From IMG/VR virus record IMGVR_UViG_3300032284_000390, positions 1 to 42,398 of that record: 42,398 nucleotides of DNA. The stretch is one strand, 5' to 3'. The notes beneath the pieces were generated by a model that saw only the letters and a list, made by a program, of their open reading frames with translations, made no database searches and was not told where the DNA came from. The first letter of the stretch is position 1. Every line of letters begins with the position of its first letter. The DNA is from a virus. Below, one piece after another: positions 31,507-39,924 of the stretch. The position numbers and the translations under genes were made by a program.

Positions 31507-32274
31507 ATGCTTATTGACAAATCAATTACGGAACTTGCAGTAATATTCGCCAGTCTTGCTGGCTCAGCGTATAAAGATGATAACAGTAAAATATTTGCCG
31601 ATTTGGGATTTCCCACATATAAGTTTTTAGACAACGATGGTGCACAAGGTCACTTAGCTGCAAATAATACAGAAATTATCATTACCTGCCGTGGAACGCA
31701 ACCTACGCAAATCAATGATCTAACCGCTGACTTAGATACTATTCCAAAGCGCCACGGAAATGGTTGGGTTCATAGTGGTTTCCGTCGTGAAGCACGTAAA
31801 CTATTAGATGATATATTATCATTTGTAGCTACCAATAACAAGTATAAAGCTAAAAATATCTATATTACAGGTCATAGTTTGGGTGCTGCAATGGCACTTT
31901 ATATTACACAAGAATTAGAGTGGGCAGGATATAATCCAACTATACTATTCACTTATGGACAACCAAGATTAGGCAATCATGATTATGTTGCTGATATTTC
32001 TACACGTCATTATCGTTTTGTTAATTGCAATGACATGGTAACACATGTCCCACCAAGTGCACTACTATTCAAACACCACGGACATTTATGTTATATTAAT
32101 TACTATGGAAATGTTAGACCGCTAAGCAAATGGCAGCGTTTTAAAGATAGCTGGAGAGCTAGAAAACGTGCATGGAGCAAGGGTCAGTGGTTTGATGGAT
32201 TGTATGACCATGCAATCGGATTATATATAGAAAAACTGACCAATATCCGTGATACTGGTCAGTCTATTAATTAA
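31507..32274 (+). CDS. Class 3 lipase (alpha/beta hydrolase)
   Basis: From the ATG at 31507 (AGAGGAAA upstream) the protein has 255 residues. The lipase box is GHSLGAAMALYI with the nucleophilic Ser; the Asp (NCNDMVTHVPP) and His (YDHAIGLY) that complete the triad lie downstream, as in class 3 lipases. No signal peptide is visible, so it probably acts inside the host or is released at lysis. It ends four bases over the convergent SleB gene. An alternative ATG at 31423 has no ribosome-binding site. Confidence 0.85.
   Translation: MLIDKSITELAVIFASLAGSAYKDDNSKIFADLGFPTYKFLDNDGAQGHLAANNTEIIITCRGTQPTQINDLTADLDTIPKRHGNGWVHSGFRREARKLLDDILSFVATNNKYKAKNIYITGHSLGAAMALYITQELEWAGYNPTILFTYGQPRLGNHDYVADISTRHYRFVNCNDMVTHVPPSALLFKHHGHLCYINYYGNVRPLSKWQRFKDSWRARKRAWSKGQWFDGLYDHAIGLYIEKLTNIRDTGQSIN
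32231..32263 (-). terminator. Terminator inside the 3' end of the lipase gene
   Basis: On the minus strand an 8-bp stem ACTGACCA/TGGTCAGT is followed by T5. It can end the SleB message, 8-40 bases past its stop. Confidence 0.7.
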
Positions 32275-32882
32275 GCTCTATCTTTATAGAACCAGTGTCC
32301 GCCTATCTTTTTGATAAACGCCATATACTTGTTATGGAATGGTGTATTATTAAAGTATAGTGCACCACCTGTTTGATCATGTGTTTCACCGTTGATAACA
32401 CGTGCAGCAACTACTTCTAGTTCTTTCTCACGCTTAGCTGGCATACCTCTGCCACCTGTGCATACGAAGGAAAATTGGCATAATCCGCCAGTCTTTTGAT
32501 ATACTACGCCGCAGACTGTCTTTGGATAATCGCCGTTTGCTATTCTGTTAAGAATGACATGTCCTACGGATTCTAATCCAATTTCACCTTCATCGTTAGC
32601 TTCTTGATACATAGCACGGGCCATACATTCAAGTTCTGACGGCTTAGCTGATGCAACACGCTTTGGTTTTGGAGTAGTGTATTCTGCGTGTTTTGGTTTA
32701 ATGTCTGCGTCATTTTTGATATCTGAAGGTAACACACTTGCTACCACCAAACTTTTATCTAAACTATCGGCTCTCGCTTCTGTTATAATTGAATTACTGC
32801 TATCGGCACTATTAACTACACTTGATAGGACAATACATCCAACAAATGTGCTAACAAGTATTCCTAATATAATCTTTCTCAT
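32271..32882 (-). CDS. SleB-like cell-wall hydrolase with N-terminal anchor
   Basis: From the ATG at 32882 (AGAAGG upstream) the protein has 203 residues. A hydrophobic N-terminus (KIILGILVSTFVGCIVLSSVV) acts as signal or signal-anchor. The Hydrolase_2 domain follows: CMARAMYQEANDEGEIGLESV with the catalytic Glu, VILNRI, FSFVCTGGRG and GGALYFNN. It is a lytic transglycosylase-type enzyme and a candidate endolysin. The longer frame from 32951 has no ribosome-binding site and overlaps the promoter. Confidence 0.85.
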   Translation of the reverse strand: MRKIILGILVSTFVGCIVLSSVVNSADSSNSIITEARADSLDKSLVVASVLPSDIKNDADIKPKHAEYTTPKPKRVASAKPSELECMARAMYQEANDEGEIGLESVGHVILNRIANGDYPKTVCGVVYQKTGGLCQFSFVCTGGRGMPAKREKELEVVAARVINGETHDQTGGALYFNNTPFHNKYMAFIKKIGGHWFYKDRA

Positions 32883-32922
32883 AACCTTCTCTCTGTTTGT
32901 ATAAACGGAGGTATCAATAGAT

Positions 32923-32951
32923 ACAATACTCCCGTCTAGAATATTTGTCAA
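32923..32951 (-). promoter_or_regulatory. Sigma70-type promoter for the SleB gene
   Basis: The minus strand reads TTGACA, 17-base spacer, TATTGT; an inverted repeat GTATC-TATT-GATAC lies at the expected start of transcription. Confidence 0.7.
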
Positions 32952-32959
32952 GTCAGCGA

Positions 32960-33078
32960 TTTAATGGAAAATCTAGCAAGTTAGGGGCATAAGCCGAGTG
33001 ATTGCTGACACTAGTTTGCAAGTAATTCTGACACGAGGGCACTTGCTTGCCCCTACCTACTTCTTAGTAGGAATTATT
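32960..33078 (-). ncRNA. Structured small RNA, about 120 nt
   Basis: A sigma70-type promoter (33085-33113) points into a gene-free stretch that folds as a junction: an outer stem TAGGGGCA/TGCCCCTA (33048-33055 with 32982-32989), inner stems GCAAGT/ACTTGC and AGTG/CACT, and a 5' hairpin CCTACT-AAGA-AGTAGG. No terminator was found, so the RNA may also be the 5' leader of the SleB gene. No family is recognised. Confidence 0.5.
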
Positions 33079-33084
33079 ATGTAT

Positions 33085-33113
33085 ATCTTATACACTAGTA
33101 TTTAGTTTGTCAA
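33085..33113 (-). promoter_or_regulatory. Sigma70-type promoter of the small RNA
   Basis: TTGACA, 17-base spacer, TAAGAT on the minus strand, directly downstream of the tmRNA terminator. Confidence 0.65.
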
Positions 33114-33124
33114 GATTAATTATT

Positions 33125-33163
33125 AAGAAAAAAGTGCAACTTTTCTGTTTCTAGGTAAGTTGC
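33125..33163 (-). terminator. Terminator of the tmRNA gene
   Basis: On the minus strand GCAACTT and AAGTTGC form a 7-bp stem with a 14-base loop, followed by ACTTTTTTCTT. Confidence 0.75.
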
Positions 33164-33455
33164 CAACCCAATGAAATTAAGCTGCTAGAGCCATTTCAAA
33201 TGAGACATTATCGTTGTCTGCGTTTACGTTTTTTGGTTTATAAAGCGACCAACCTACTATCTCCAACAATTCCGTCGCTGCCAATCGATTTCCCATTACA
33301 GGCCCATCAAAGATACACAAAGCCGATAGATTCGAACTATCTTTCCATACGTTTGTTAGACAGCTATGGATACCGTGTCATCGTGTATCTATGGTGGACC
33401 TGACCAGATTCGAACTGGTGTCTTGACCAACTATTACAATTGCTATCAACAATAG
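33164..33455 (-). ncRNA. ssrA: Circularly permuted (two-piece) tmRNA
   Basis: The order on the minus strand is acceptor piece, spacer, coding piece. The acceptor piece ends with T arm ACCAG-TTCGAAT-CTGGT, acceptor CAGGTCC, A and CCA (33392-33419). An 86-base spacer (33391-33306) follows. The coding piece begins GGGCCTG (33305-33299), which pairs with CAGGTCC and gives the G3-U70 alanine identity pair. The tag frame at 33221-33177 reads ADNDNVSFEMALAA then TAA, with the usual ALAA end. tmRNA frees stalled ribosomes and marks the product for ClpXP. Permuted ssrA genes are typical of alphaproteobacteria and some cyanobacteria. Confidence 0.92.
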
Positions 33456-33462
33456 TATATTA

Positions 33463-33491
33463 TTTATAACACGGTATTTTTATTATGTCAA
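33463..33491 (-). promoter_or_regulatory. Sigma70-type promoter of the tmRNA gene
   Basis: The minus strand reads TTGACA, 17-base spacer, TATAAA(TA); the expected start of transcription is near 33455. Confidence 0.8.
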
Positions 33492-33495
33492 GAAA

Positions 33496-34602
33496 TTAGT
33501 TTTCTAGTGCTGCTTTTAAGTTGCAAAAACTATACTGCCACTTCTCATTTTGAAAAAAATCGAGCGTTTTTTGACGGTTTTCGGTAAATCTGTGTATATT
33601 GGCTTGTTTATACTGTTGTAAATCTGCCACAGTTTTAGATTTACACAATCTTTCTAATTCATTAACTACGGATATAATCCTTTTATCAGGGTCTAATTCA
33701 TTATCGTATGAATGATCAACAAAGTCATCGAACAAATCAAATCCTAGCTCACGAAGTTTATTAACCTGCCCACCATAACACACAAATAGTGGCAACTGCC
33801 CCCATGCAAGTGGTTTCATACTTTTTTCACTTATCATTGCGATCTGTGTTCCCCATGGATCAGGGTATTCATAACTTGTTTCCATAACAACGTGAATAGC
33901 AGCATGTGTTATTCTAGGATCAACTGTATAAAACCAATCCAATTTAGAACTTTCATCTGTTGGCCCATCTAGATAAGTTGGAAACTTATCACGCAACTCT
34001 TCTGGTATAATATTTGTAAATGTTTTTATTCTATCATTATCAATAGATTGGACCATACTACAAATACTCATATTTCCATATTGATTTAATCCACGTTGTA
34101 GTATCTCAACATTTGCCAATATACGTTGTTTTCTTGGCACACGAGATAGACTTACAAAATGATGAGTCGGAATAATATCGGCACGACTGCTAGGTAAGAT
34201 ATCTTCTCGACATGTCGCACGATATGTTATTGCATGTTTTACTGGATATGTCTTGTACGGTATAGCCAAACTAAAAATTATAATATTTTCATTAGGCACA
34301 TTATATTTTAATTTTAGTTGTGCAATATGAGATTTGAAGTTTTCATAATACACACCCTCACCAAGATTAAGAAATAAAACTTTAAAAGTTAAATTATTTT
34401 TTTGTGCGTGTAATTGATATTTTTGTAAAAAACTATATGGAAACCCCAGTTGAGGAATCCAGTTAGTATCAACCATGAAAATGAATTGGGAAGATATGTC
34501 AATTCGATTTAATAAATCACGAGTATATTCAAACTCATCATGTCGATCATTAGGTTGAATCAAAACAAAGTTAGGAAACTCCCTTAAATCTTCCCAAAAC
34601 AT
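33496..34602 (-). CDS. Glycosyltransferase-like protein
   Basis: The 368-residue protein has a two-domain look: an N-terminal half with strands FIFMVDTNWIPQLG and FKVLFLNLGEG, and a C-terminal half with VVMETSYEY, ISEKSMKPLAWGQLPLFVCYGG and LRELGFDLFDD, resembling the fucosyltransferase or exostosin-like transferases (the E-K-x-x-K-P-L-A-W-G pattern binds the nucleotide sugar). The start is two bases after the stop of the tail lysozyme gene. The adjacency to tail genes suggests glycosylation of virion proteins. Confidence 0.65.
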   Translation of the reverse strand: MFWEDLREFPNFVLIQPNDRHDEFEYTRDLLNRIDISSQFIFMVDTNWIPQLGFPYSFLQKYQLHAQKNNLTFKVLFLNLGEGVYYENFKSHIAQLKLKYNVPNENIIIFSLAIPYKTYPVKHAITYRATCREDILPSSRADIIPTHHFVSLSRVPRKQRILANVEILQRGLNQYGNMSICSMVQSIDNDRIKTFTNIIPEELRDKFPTYLDGPTDESSKLDWFYTVDPRITHAAIHVVMETSYEYPDPWGTQIAMISEKSMKPLAWGQLPLFVCYGGQVNKLRELGFDLFDDFVDHSYDNELDPDKRIISVVNELERLCKSKTVADLQQYKQANIHRFTENRQKTLDFFQNEKWQYSFCNLKAALEN

Positions 34603-34603
34603 A

Positions 34604-37600
34604 TTATTTTATTTTTTGTGGGGGTATAATAGTTTCTCCATCTGGACCCGCACCGCCCCATGCACTTACGTTATTTCTATCTAACCCAGTATCTCCACTA
34701 CTCATTAGTAACATGAATACCTGCTTAATATTATTAAGTAGTTTATCACCAACTGCACTACCTAAACGTGTAGCAGCAAGTGCATCTATATTCGATGGAG
34801 TTACTTGATTTAATAATTCATGGAAACCATGAATCATTTGATCTGTATCAAATGGATTATCGTATTTTGTAGCACCGATATTGCCATAAATCATCTTATT
34901 CAGAATATCCAGTAATGACTTTAAAAATATATCATTATTAATCAATGATAATCCATCATCGTTAATAACACCAACCAGTGTACGACTGCCATTTAGATTA
35001 ATAATATTCATCTTGTTACCAACAATAGTAACGTTTCGATTAATAGCTTCTCCTACCAAGGATAGTCCTAGACTTTCCTTAACATCTGCATTACATTCAC
35101 GCCACTGCAAATCATAGTATGTTTCATCGGCCTGTGCTGGTAACATTTGTGTAAAGTCATAACCATTATTATCAAGTGTTTGATTACGAAGTTCAACATA
35201 TGTATCCGCTGGAGTTGTGGGTAGAACTTGATCCATTAAATTAGATGGGACAAGTGGCATATTTCCTGTATACGAATCCATATAGAAACTTTGTGGATCA
35301 CGATAGTAGTCACTGTGTGGAACTTTAAATCTATCAGTATTGATTCCTAAATCACGAACTGCTGCCTCATTTCTACCCATACGCATTGCTGCCTTGATAG
35401 AGTCGCCATAAATGTCATCACTAGCAACACGTTCAATATAGTGACCAGCCTGACCATAGTTTGTATTTTGTCCATGATATTTCAAGCTATCTGCAAATAC
35501 ATATGCATTAAGTGGTGCATTACTAGTATGTTGACTAAACAAATCCATGCCATATGTGGTAATCATATGATTTTCTTTAATTATTTGTGCACAACTTGCA
35601 GCATGTGCCTTTTCACTGGCAGCTAGTGCCTTTTGTACTTCTGGATCAGGATGATTTTTAACGACCTGTAATTGATCCTCAACATGTGATACTAAATCCA
35701 GCATAGCACTATCCATGCTATAATAAACTTGACCATGCAATGCAGATGGAGTACCAGAACCTAACGAATTGCCTGTGGTGATACGAGACAGTGTACTGCC
35801 AGGAATTACATTTCCAAATCCATCCTTTGTGGGATTTCCTAAACCATCATATGATGGCACATTATCTCGAATGACAATACAATCTTGAGTAGCTGGTTCA
35901 CCATTTTGTCCAGCAGGTTGACCTGGAACGTGATATTGACCATTGATAAGATTATGAATCATACCAATACGACGCTGTAATTCTTGTCCTTCTGGAGTTG
36001 CACCAACAACATTATTAGCATGTATAATATGTGGTATAGTATCTGTATGAACATACCCAGCAGCAGTTCCAATAAAGTCTGCCATTGTAACTTCACCCAA
36101 CGATCCGCCACCGTATCCAAATGTTTGAATTAGTGTATTAGCTGCGGCTGGATGAAAAGGTGTACTCATTTGGCTGTAATGATTTAGATCAATACCAGCA
36201 TCTACCTTACTAAACGTTTCTCCGATATCTTGAAAACTTTTTGCATTAGTAATACCAAGACTATTAAAATGATGGCCCAATTCACTAAAGTTTTTATTGG
36301 GACTAGTTGCAGCTAGTGTAGGACACATGTGTTTAAAATCTGTTAAATGACCAAGATGATCTATTGGTTTACGTATGTTGAAATGCGAACTAACTGCGCC
36401 AAGTGCAGAAGGATCGTTAATAGTACTCAAGATACCCTGAACTTGATCATCATATAGCGGACTGTCTACCCCGCCAACTGGAATACCAGCAGAAATAATT
36501 TTTCTTGTTAATCCTGTTGTATCACCTAGACCAGCACATATTATTTGTTTTGCAACGCTACCTGGCTGCTGAAGGCGTAGTAAATCCTGTGTTCCAAAAG
36601 AACCCAAGTTTAACATATCATTTGCTGCGCCAGGAAGATTTCTACTAAGTGATGTTAGGCCATAACTTAAAACGTCATTATTATTGCGATAATTTCCGCC
36701 TAATCCACCTACACCTGTTCCAAAACGTAGTGCCGATGCTTCACTCACCCCACCAACGATATTATTAGCAAGTCCTGCCATACCAGCAGCCATGCCTATA
36801 TTATTCATAAAGTTGCCTAACCCGCCAGTGGTAGTTTTTCCAACCATATTATTTCCAACAGTATTAATCATACCTGTTAGTCCGCCATGTGCTGCAAACT
36901 GTTGTATCGCATTAGGAAATCCAACACTGTTTTGCAGCACACCACTTAATGGTTTCAATATAGAACCAACTGTTCCGCCAATTGCACCGCCGACTGCTCC
37001 GTTAATCATACCAGACAGTCCGCCCTTTAATCCTCCTATGAGGCCACCAGCAAGTGCGCCATTTGCAATGCCAGTAAGTTCGGCAGGTAACACACCAGTT
37101 AAACTTGGTAGAATACCACTACCCATCTGACTTAATGCTTGGAATGCACCGCCACTAAGACTGTTTAATGCATTACCGATTCCGCCTGTAATGCCACCAA
37201 GTGCACTACCTAATCCACCAGTTAACCCACTAAGTGCGCCACCTATTCCGCCAGTTAACCCACTAAGTGCGCCACCTATTCCGCCACTAAGTGCACCAGT
37301 AACTCCACTAAGTGCGCCATTTAATAAGCCACTAGCCTGTCCCATTACTCCACTAAGTGCACCAGTGATTCCAGATAGCCCTAATGCACCAGTAAGGCCA
37401 CTCAATGCGCCATTCAATGCCATGCCGAGTCCAGACATTAATCCGCCGCCAGCGATTGCAGCTACCATACCTAGTGCACCACCAGCACAACCAGCACCTG
37501 TTCCGCCAGCACCAGGATTTTTATTAGCACCTAATGCAGTTGGAGCGCCACCCGCCTGTGCACCCTGCGGTAGCTGACCGTTCATCATTGCCGCTTCTTG

Positions 37601-38032
37601 TGCACGACGACTTGGATTTGCAGAAAGATTTGCAGTTGCAGCAGCCATTGCATTTGAATCGCCACTTTGAGCAGCAACAATTGCAGGGTCCAGACAGCTA
37701 CTATTTGGACCATAATTGTATGCAAGACTGGTATATGCAGCTTGCTGTTCAGGTGTCAGACTATTCCATGTGTCGATGCCCATACGATTAGCAATACCTG
37801 GGGCGTATACGTTCTGGATTTGATAATCCATTTGCACTTGGGCTGTCGCTGAATCAATCGTCATTCCTTGCGTTACAGGAGTCATTGCTCCTGTTGCAGG
37901 ATCATATAATTGGTGAACACCGTTTCCTATGGCCCATCCATTAACATCCCAATAAGCATTGAGATTAGTGCCTTCAAATCCTCTGATAACTGTACCTGTG
38001 AGGGTAGGGTCTTTTAATACTGCTGTTGCCAT
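34604..38032 (-). CDS. Tail-associated lysozyme / baseplate spike protein (gp5-like)
   Basis: The protein has 1142 residues. Residues 1-130 are a GH24 lysozyme domain: VIRGFEGTNLNAYWD has the general-acid Glu20 and Asp29 with T4-lysozyme spacing, but the Thr of the T4 triad is Ala34. A long low-complexity part (about 165-400) of Gly, Ala, Leu and Ser repeats such as SGLTGGIGGAL follows, then a large C-terminal virion domain. Neighbouring genes encode a PAAR tip and a beta-rich structural protein, so it probably pierces the cell envelope and digests peptidoglycan during infection. Confidence 0.8.
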   Translation of the reverse strand: MATAVLKDPTLTGTVIRGFEGTNLNAYWDVNGWAIGNGVHQLYDPATGAMTPVTQGMTIDSATAQVQMDYQIQNVYAPGIANRMGIDTWNSLTPEQQAAYTSLAYNYGPNSSCLDPAIVAAQSGDSNAMAAATANLSANPSRRAQEAAMMNGQLPQGAQAGGAPTALGANKNPGAGGTGAGCAGGALGMVAAIAGGGLMSGLGMALNGALSGLTGALGLSGITGALSGVMGQASGLLNGALSGVTGALSGGIGGALSGLTGGIGGALSGLTGGLGSALGGITGGIGNALNSLSGGAFQALSQMGSGILPSLTGVLPAELTGIANGALAGGLIGGLKGGLSGMINGAVGGAIGGTVGSILKPLSGVLQNSVGFPNAIQQFAAHGGLTGMINTVGNNMVGKTTTGGLGNFMNNIGMAAGMAGLANNIVGGVSEASALRFGTGVGGLGGNYRNNNDVLSYGLTSLSRNLPGAANDMLNLGSFGTQDLLRLQQPGSVAKQIICAGLGDTTGLTRKIISAGIPVGGVDSPLYDDQVQGILSTINDPSALGAVSSHFNIRKPIDHLGHLTDFKHMCPTLAATSPNKNFSELGHHFNSLGITNAKSFQDIGETFSKVDAGIDLNHYSQMSTPFHPAAANTLIQTFGYGGGSLGEVTMADFIGTAAGYVHTDTIPHIIHANNVVGATPEGQELQRRIGMIHNLINGQYHVPGQPAGQNGEPATQDCIVIRDNVPSYDGLGNPTKDGFGNVIPGSTLSRITTGNSLGSGTPSALHGQVYYSMDSAMLDLVSHVEDQLQVVKNHPDPEVQKALAASEKAHAASCAQIIKENHMITTYGMDLFSQHTSNAPLNAYVFADSLKYHGQNTNYGQAGHYIERVASDDIYGDSIKAAMRMGRNEAAVRDLGINTDRFKVPHSDYYRDPQSFYMDSYTGNMPLVPSNLMDQVLPTTPADTYVELRNQTLDNNGYDFTQMLPAQADETYYDLQWRECNADVKESLGLSLVGEAINRNVTIVGNKMNIINLNGSRTLVGVINDDGLSLINNDIFLKSLLDILNKMIYGNIGATKYDNPFDTDQMIHGFHELLNQVTPSNIDALAATRLGSAVGDKLLNNIKQVFMLLMSSGDTGLDRNNVSAWGGAGPDGETIIPPQKIK
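37218..37283. repeat. Two tandem 33-bp direct repeats
   Basis: Two adjacent identical 33-bp copies (each 11 codons) encode part of the Gly-, Leu- and Ser-rich stretch of the tail lysozyme. Shorter diverged copies follow. The number of copies probably varies by slippage. Confidence 0.85.
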
Positions 38033-38036
38033 GTTT

Positions 38037-39338
38037 TTACTTCACATTCGTTTTTCTAAATTGTGGTGGAACCCATGTTGTGTCTTTAGGTTCATCAGTG
38101 TCTACTTTAATATTTAATATGCCTGGAATTGCCATCGGCACACCAGTTGGAACAAGTTTCTTCAACCCAATCGGCATTGGTCGTAGTGACATATCTTGGT
38201 TCTCACCAAAATTAATTCCACCCTCTGCCTTAAGTTGTTCTGTTCCACCTACTCTACCAAAATACTGACGTGCATTTTCTAGGCTATCAGTAACTCTGCT
38301 GACATTTGCATTTATAAGTGCACCAAAATTATCAACGGCAGTATTCGGAACAATTTGTCTTATTGCTTCTCTAAAATGATTATCATCATCAAGATCGGTA
38401 AGTTTCTTTATCTGTGAACCATTATGTAAATGACGATGCACATGCGCTACATCTGTACCAAAAACTTTGTGATCATCATCAAAATCTTTAATATGATAAT
38501 TTTTACCGCTACGTATTAAGTTTCCATATCCATTTGAATATGAATCATCTAATGTGCTCATACTATTTGCAGTATTGAAGTTAACATTTCCAATAATATA
38601 ATTTGAAATAGTTGCTGGTTTATCTGTATTAGTATGAATGGTTGCTGGTAAGTTTACCAATATTCCAGTTACTGGATCACGCATAGGAGGATGATACTGA
38701 TGCACTGCACTTATTCCTGGGATTAAACCACTGTATGACCAATCATACATTGAACTATTAAGTGTGCTTACATGCTTCATAATATCTGGTTCATCAAATG
38801 CTCTACCTGAACCTATTGGAGAACTAGAATTGTATACACGAGTTGTTTTATAGAATTGATTACTCGTAACATTTGATGCACAATTACTTGTTAGATATAA
38901 TATAGTGTTATCAACAACTAAGTTAACTACGCCAATCAATATATCGCCGCTTGAGTTTGGATTAGTATTTGGCAAGTATAAACTGTCGCCATGCTCCACG
39001 TCATTGATAAACGATGTATTATTACCAAATATTACATTTGTTGTAGTATTTGTAGTAATATTACCATTACAATTATAAATTGGGGTCACTGCATTTGCAA
39101 TAAAAGTTGCATAGTGATACGAATTACTGTTGATTGCAACATTTGCGTTTGCACGTAATACTAAACTTGTATTACTGTTTACATATGCAACATAACCAAC
39201 AAAAACATTACCGACATTAGCAATAGATGCGCCTGGTCGTAATTGTGTTAAAAACGTTGTTCCTACACCGTAAACATTTGCATTTGAAATGCTGGCAGTA
39301 ATATTTCCTGCACCATTGACGTAACTTCCTAATGGCAT
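38037..39338 (-). CDS. Baseplate/tail structural protein, beta-rich
   Basis: The 433-residue protein has many short Asn-, Thr- and Val-rich strands (VYGVGTTFLTQLRPGASIANVGN, TNTTTNVIFGNNTSF), typical of phage tail or baseplate proteins, and a region rich in His and Asp (FDDDHKVFGTDVAHVHRHLHNG). The C-terminus is Pro-rich. It is coupled to the PAAR gene by TTAAT overlap. I cannot assign it to a named baseplate protein. Confidence 0.65.
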   Translation of the reverse strand: MPLGSYVNGAGNITASISNANVYGVGTTFLTQLRPGASIANVGNVFVGYVAYVNSNTSLVLRANANVAINSNSYHYATFIANAVTPIYNCNGNITTNTTTNVIFGNNTSFINDVEHGDSLYLPNTNPNSSGDILIGVVNLVVDNTILYLTSNCASNVTSNQFYKTTRVYNSSSPIGSGRAFDEPDIMKHVSTLNSSMYDWSYSGLIPGISAVHQYHPPMRDPVTGILVNLPATIHTNTDKPATISNYIIGNVNFNTANSMSTLDDSYSNGYGNLIRSGKNYHIKDFDDDHKVFGTDVAHVHRHLHNGSQIKKLTDLDDDNHFREAIRQIVPNTAVDNFGALINANVSRVTDSLENARQYFGRVGGTEQLKAEGGINFGENQDMSLRPMPIGLKKLVPTGVPMAIPGILNIKVDTDEPKDTTWVPPQFRKTNVK

Positions 39339-39604
39339 TAATCGATACCTACTTGCACGTCCGATTCAAACGGAATCATAATGTGACCGCAGACATCAAA
39401 GCTGCCAAGAAAACCCTGTGGTTTACCGCCAATAATTACGCTTCTGCTTGCTAAAATAATAGGATTTGCTGGGTGCAATCCGTGTGGTGTTACAAAATCA
39501 CCAAGTCTACTTGCTGGTCTGCCATTTATAAGAACGGTGGGTTCGCCCATAAATGAGACAGCCCCACCGTTATTCATTGTTCCTATTTTTGCTGGAATGG
39601 GCAT
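39338..39604 (-). CDS. PAAR-domain tail-tip protein
   Basis: The 88-residue protein begins MPIPAKIGTMNNGG and contains INGRPASRLGDFVTPHG, typical of PAAR proteins, and GGKPQGFLGSFDVCGH. It forms the pointed cap of the tail spike (T4 gp5.4) and binds metal through His and Cys. Its start follows the small palindrome CCTGTA-ATA-TACAGG, which contains part of the ribosome-binding site and may reduce translation in the absence of coupling. Confidence 0.88.
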   Translation of the reverse strand: MPIPAKIGTMNNGGAVSFMGEPTVLINGRPASRLGDFVTPHGLHPANPIILASRSVIIGGKPQGFLGSFDVCGHIMIPFESDVQVGID

Positions 39605-39621
39605 ACTAATTCTCCTGTATA

Positions 39622-39924
39622 TTACAGGGAAGTGGCTACCGTCAGTCCAGTGGTTTTTTCCAAATACTGACTAGCCAATTCCTGTTTGGTAGGGCCATAC
39701 AACGCTACCGCACTCTTATTTAACATTACTGAATTTGACTTAGAAATACTAAACACTGCTGGAACTAATCCAAATCCACCTTGTGGAGTTGAAATAAGGA
39801 CCAATGGTTTAGTAAGTGCATATGTAGTTTCTGTTTCTTCTGCAACACGGGTGATAATTTCTTCACCTGCAGTTGTCTTAATTGTCATAACTAAATTTTT
39901 GTCAAGCGTTTTCGATAATAGCAC
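39622..39924 (-). CDS. Unknown beta-rich protein, 100 residues
   Basis: The start is GTG at 39924 with AGGA eight bases upstream, inside the end of the glutaredoxin gene; an ATG at 39888 is an alternative. The short beta strands (MTIKTTAGEEIITRVAEETETTY, LVLISTPQGGFGLV) recall Sm-like or SH3-like barrels, but this is only a pattern match. It lies next to the PAAR gene. Confidence 0.55.
   Translation of the reverse strand: MLLSKTLDKNLVMTIKTTAGEEIITRVAEETETTYALTKPLVLISTPQGGFGLVPAVFSISKSNSVMLNKSAVALYGPTKQELASQYLEKTTGLTVATSL

Noticed and set aside
33056-33071. GAAGTAGG as in glutamine (glnA) riboswitches
   Set aside because: The bases form the 3' side of a local hairpin (CCTACT/AGTAGG), the remaining conserved bases are missing and the downstream gene is a cell-wall hydrolase.
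33323-33340. Second tRNA T arm (GATAG-TTCGAAT-CTATC)
   Set aside because: There is no matching acceptor or anticodon arm; the hairpin lies within the spacer of the permuted tmRNA.
37191-37577. Long plus-strand Pro/Ala-rich frame
   Set aside because: It is the antisense of the Gly/Leu/Ser-rich repeats of the tail lysozyme; its composition follows from that and it has no ribosome-binding site.
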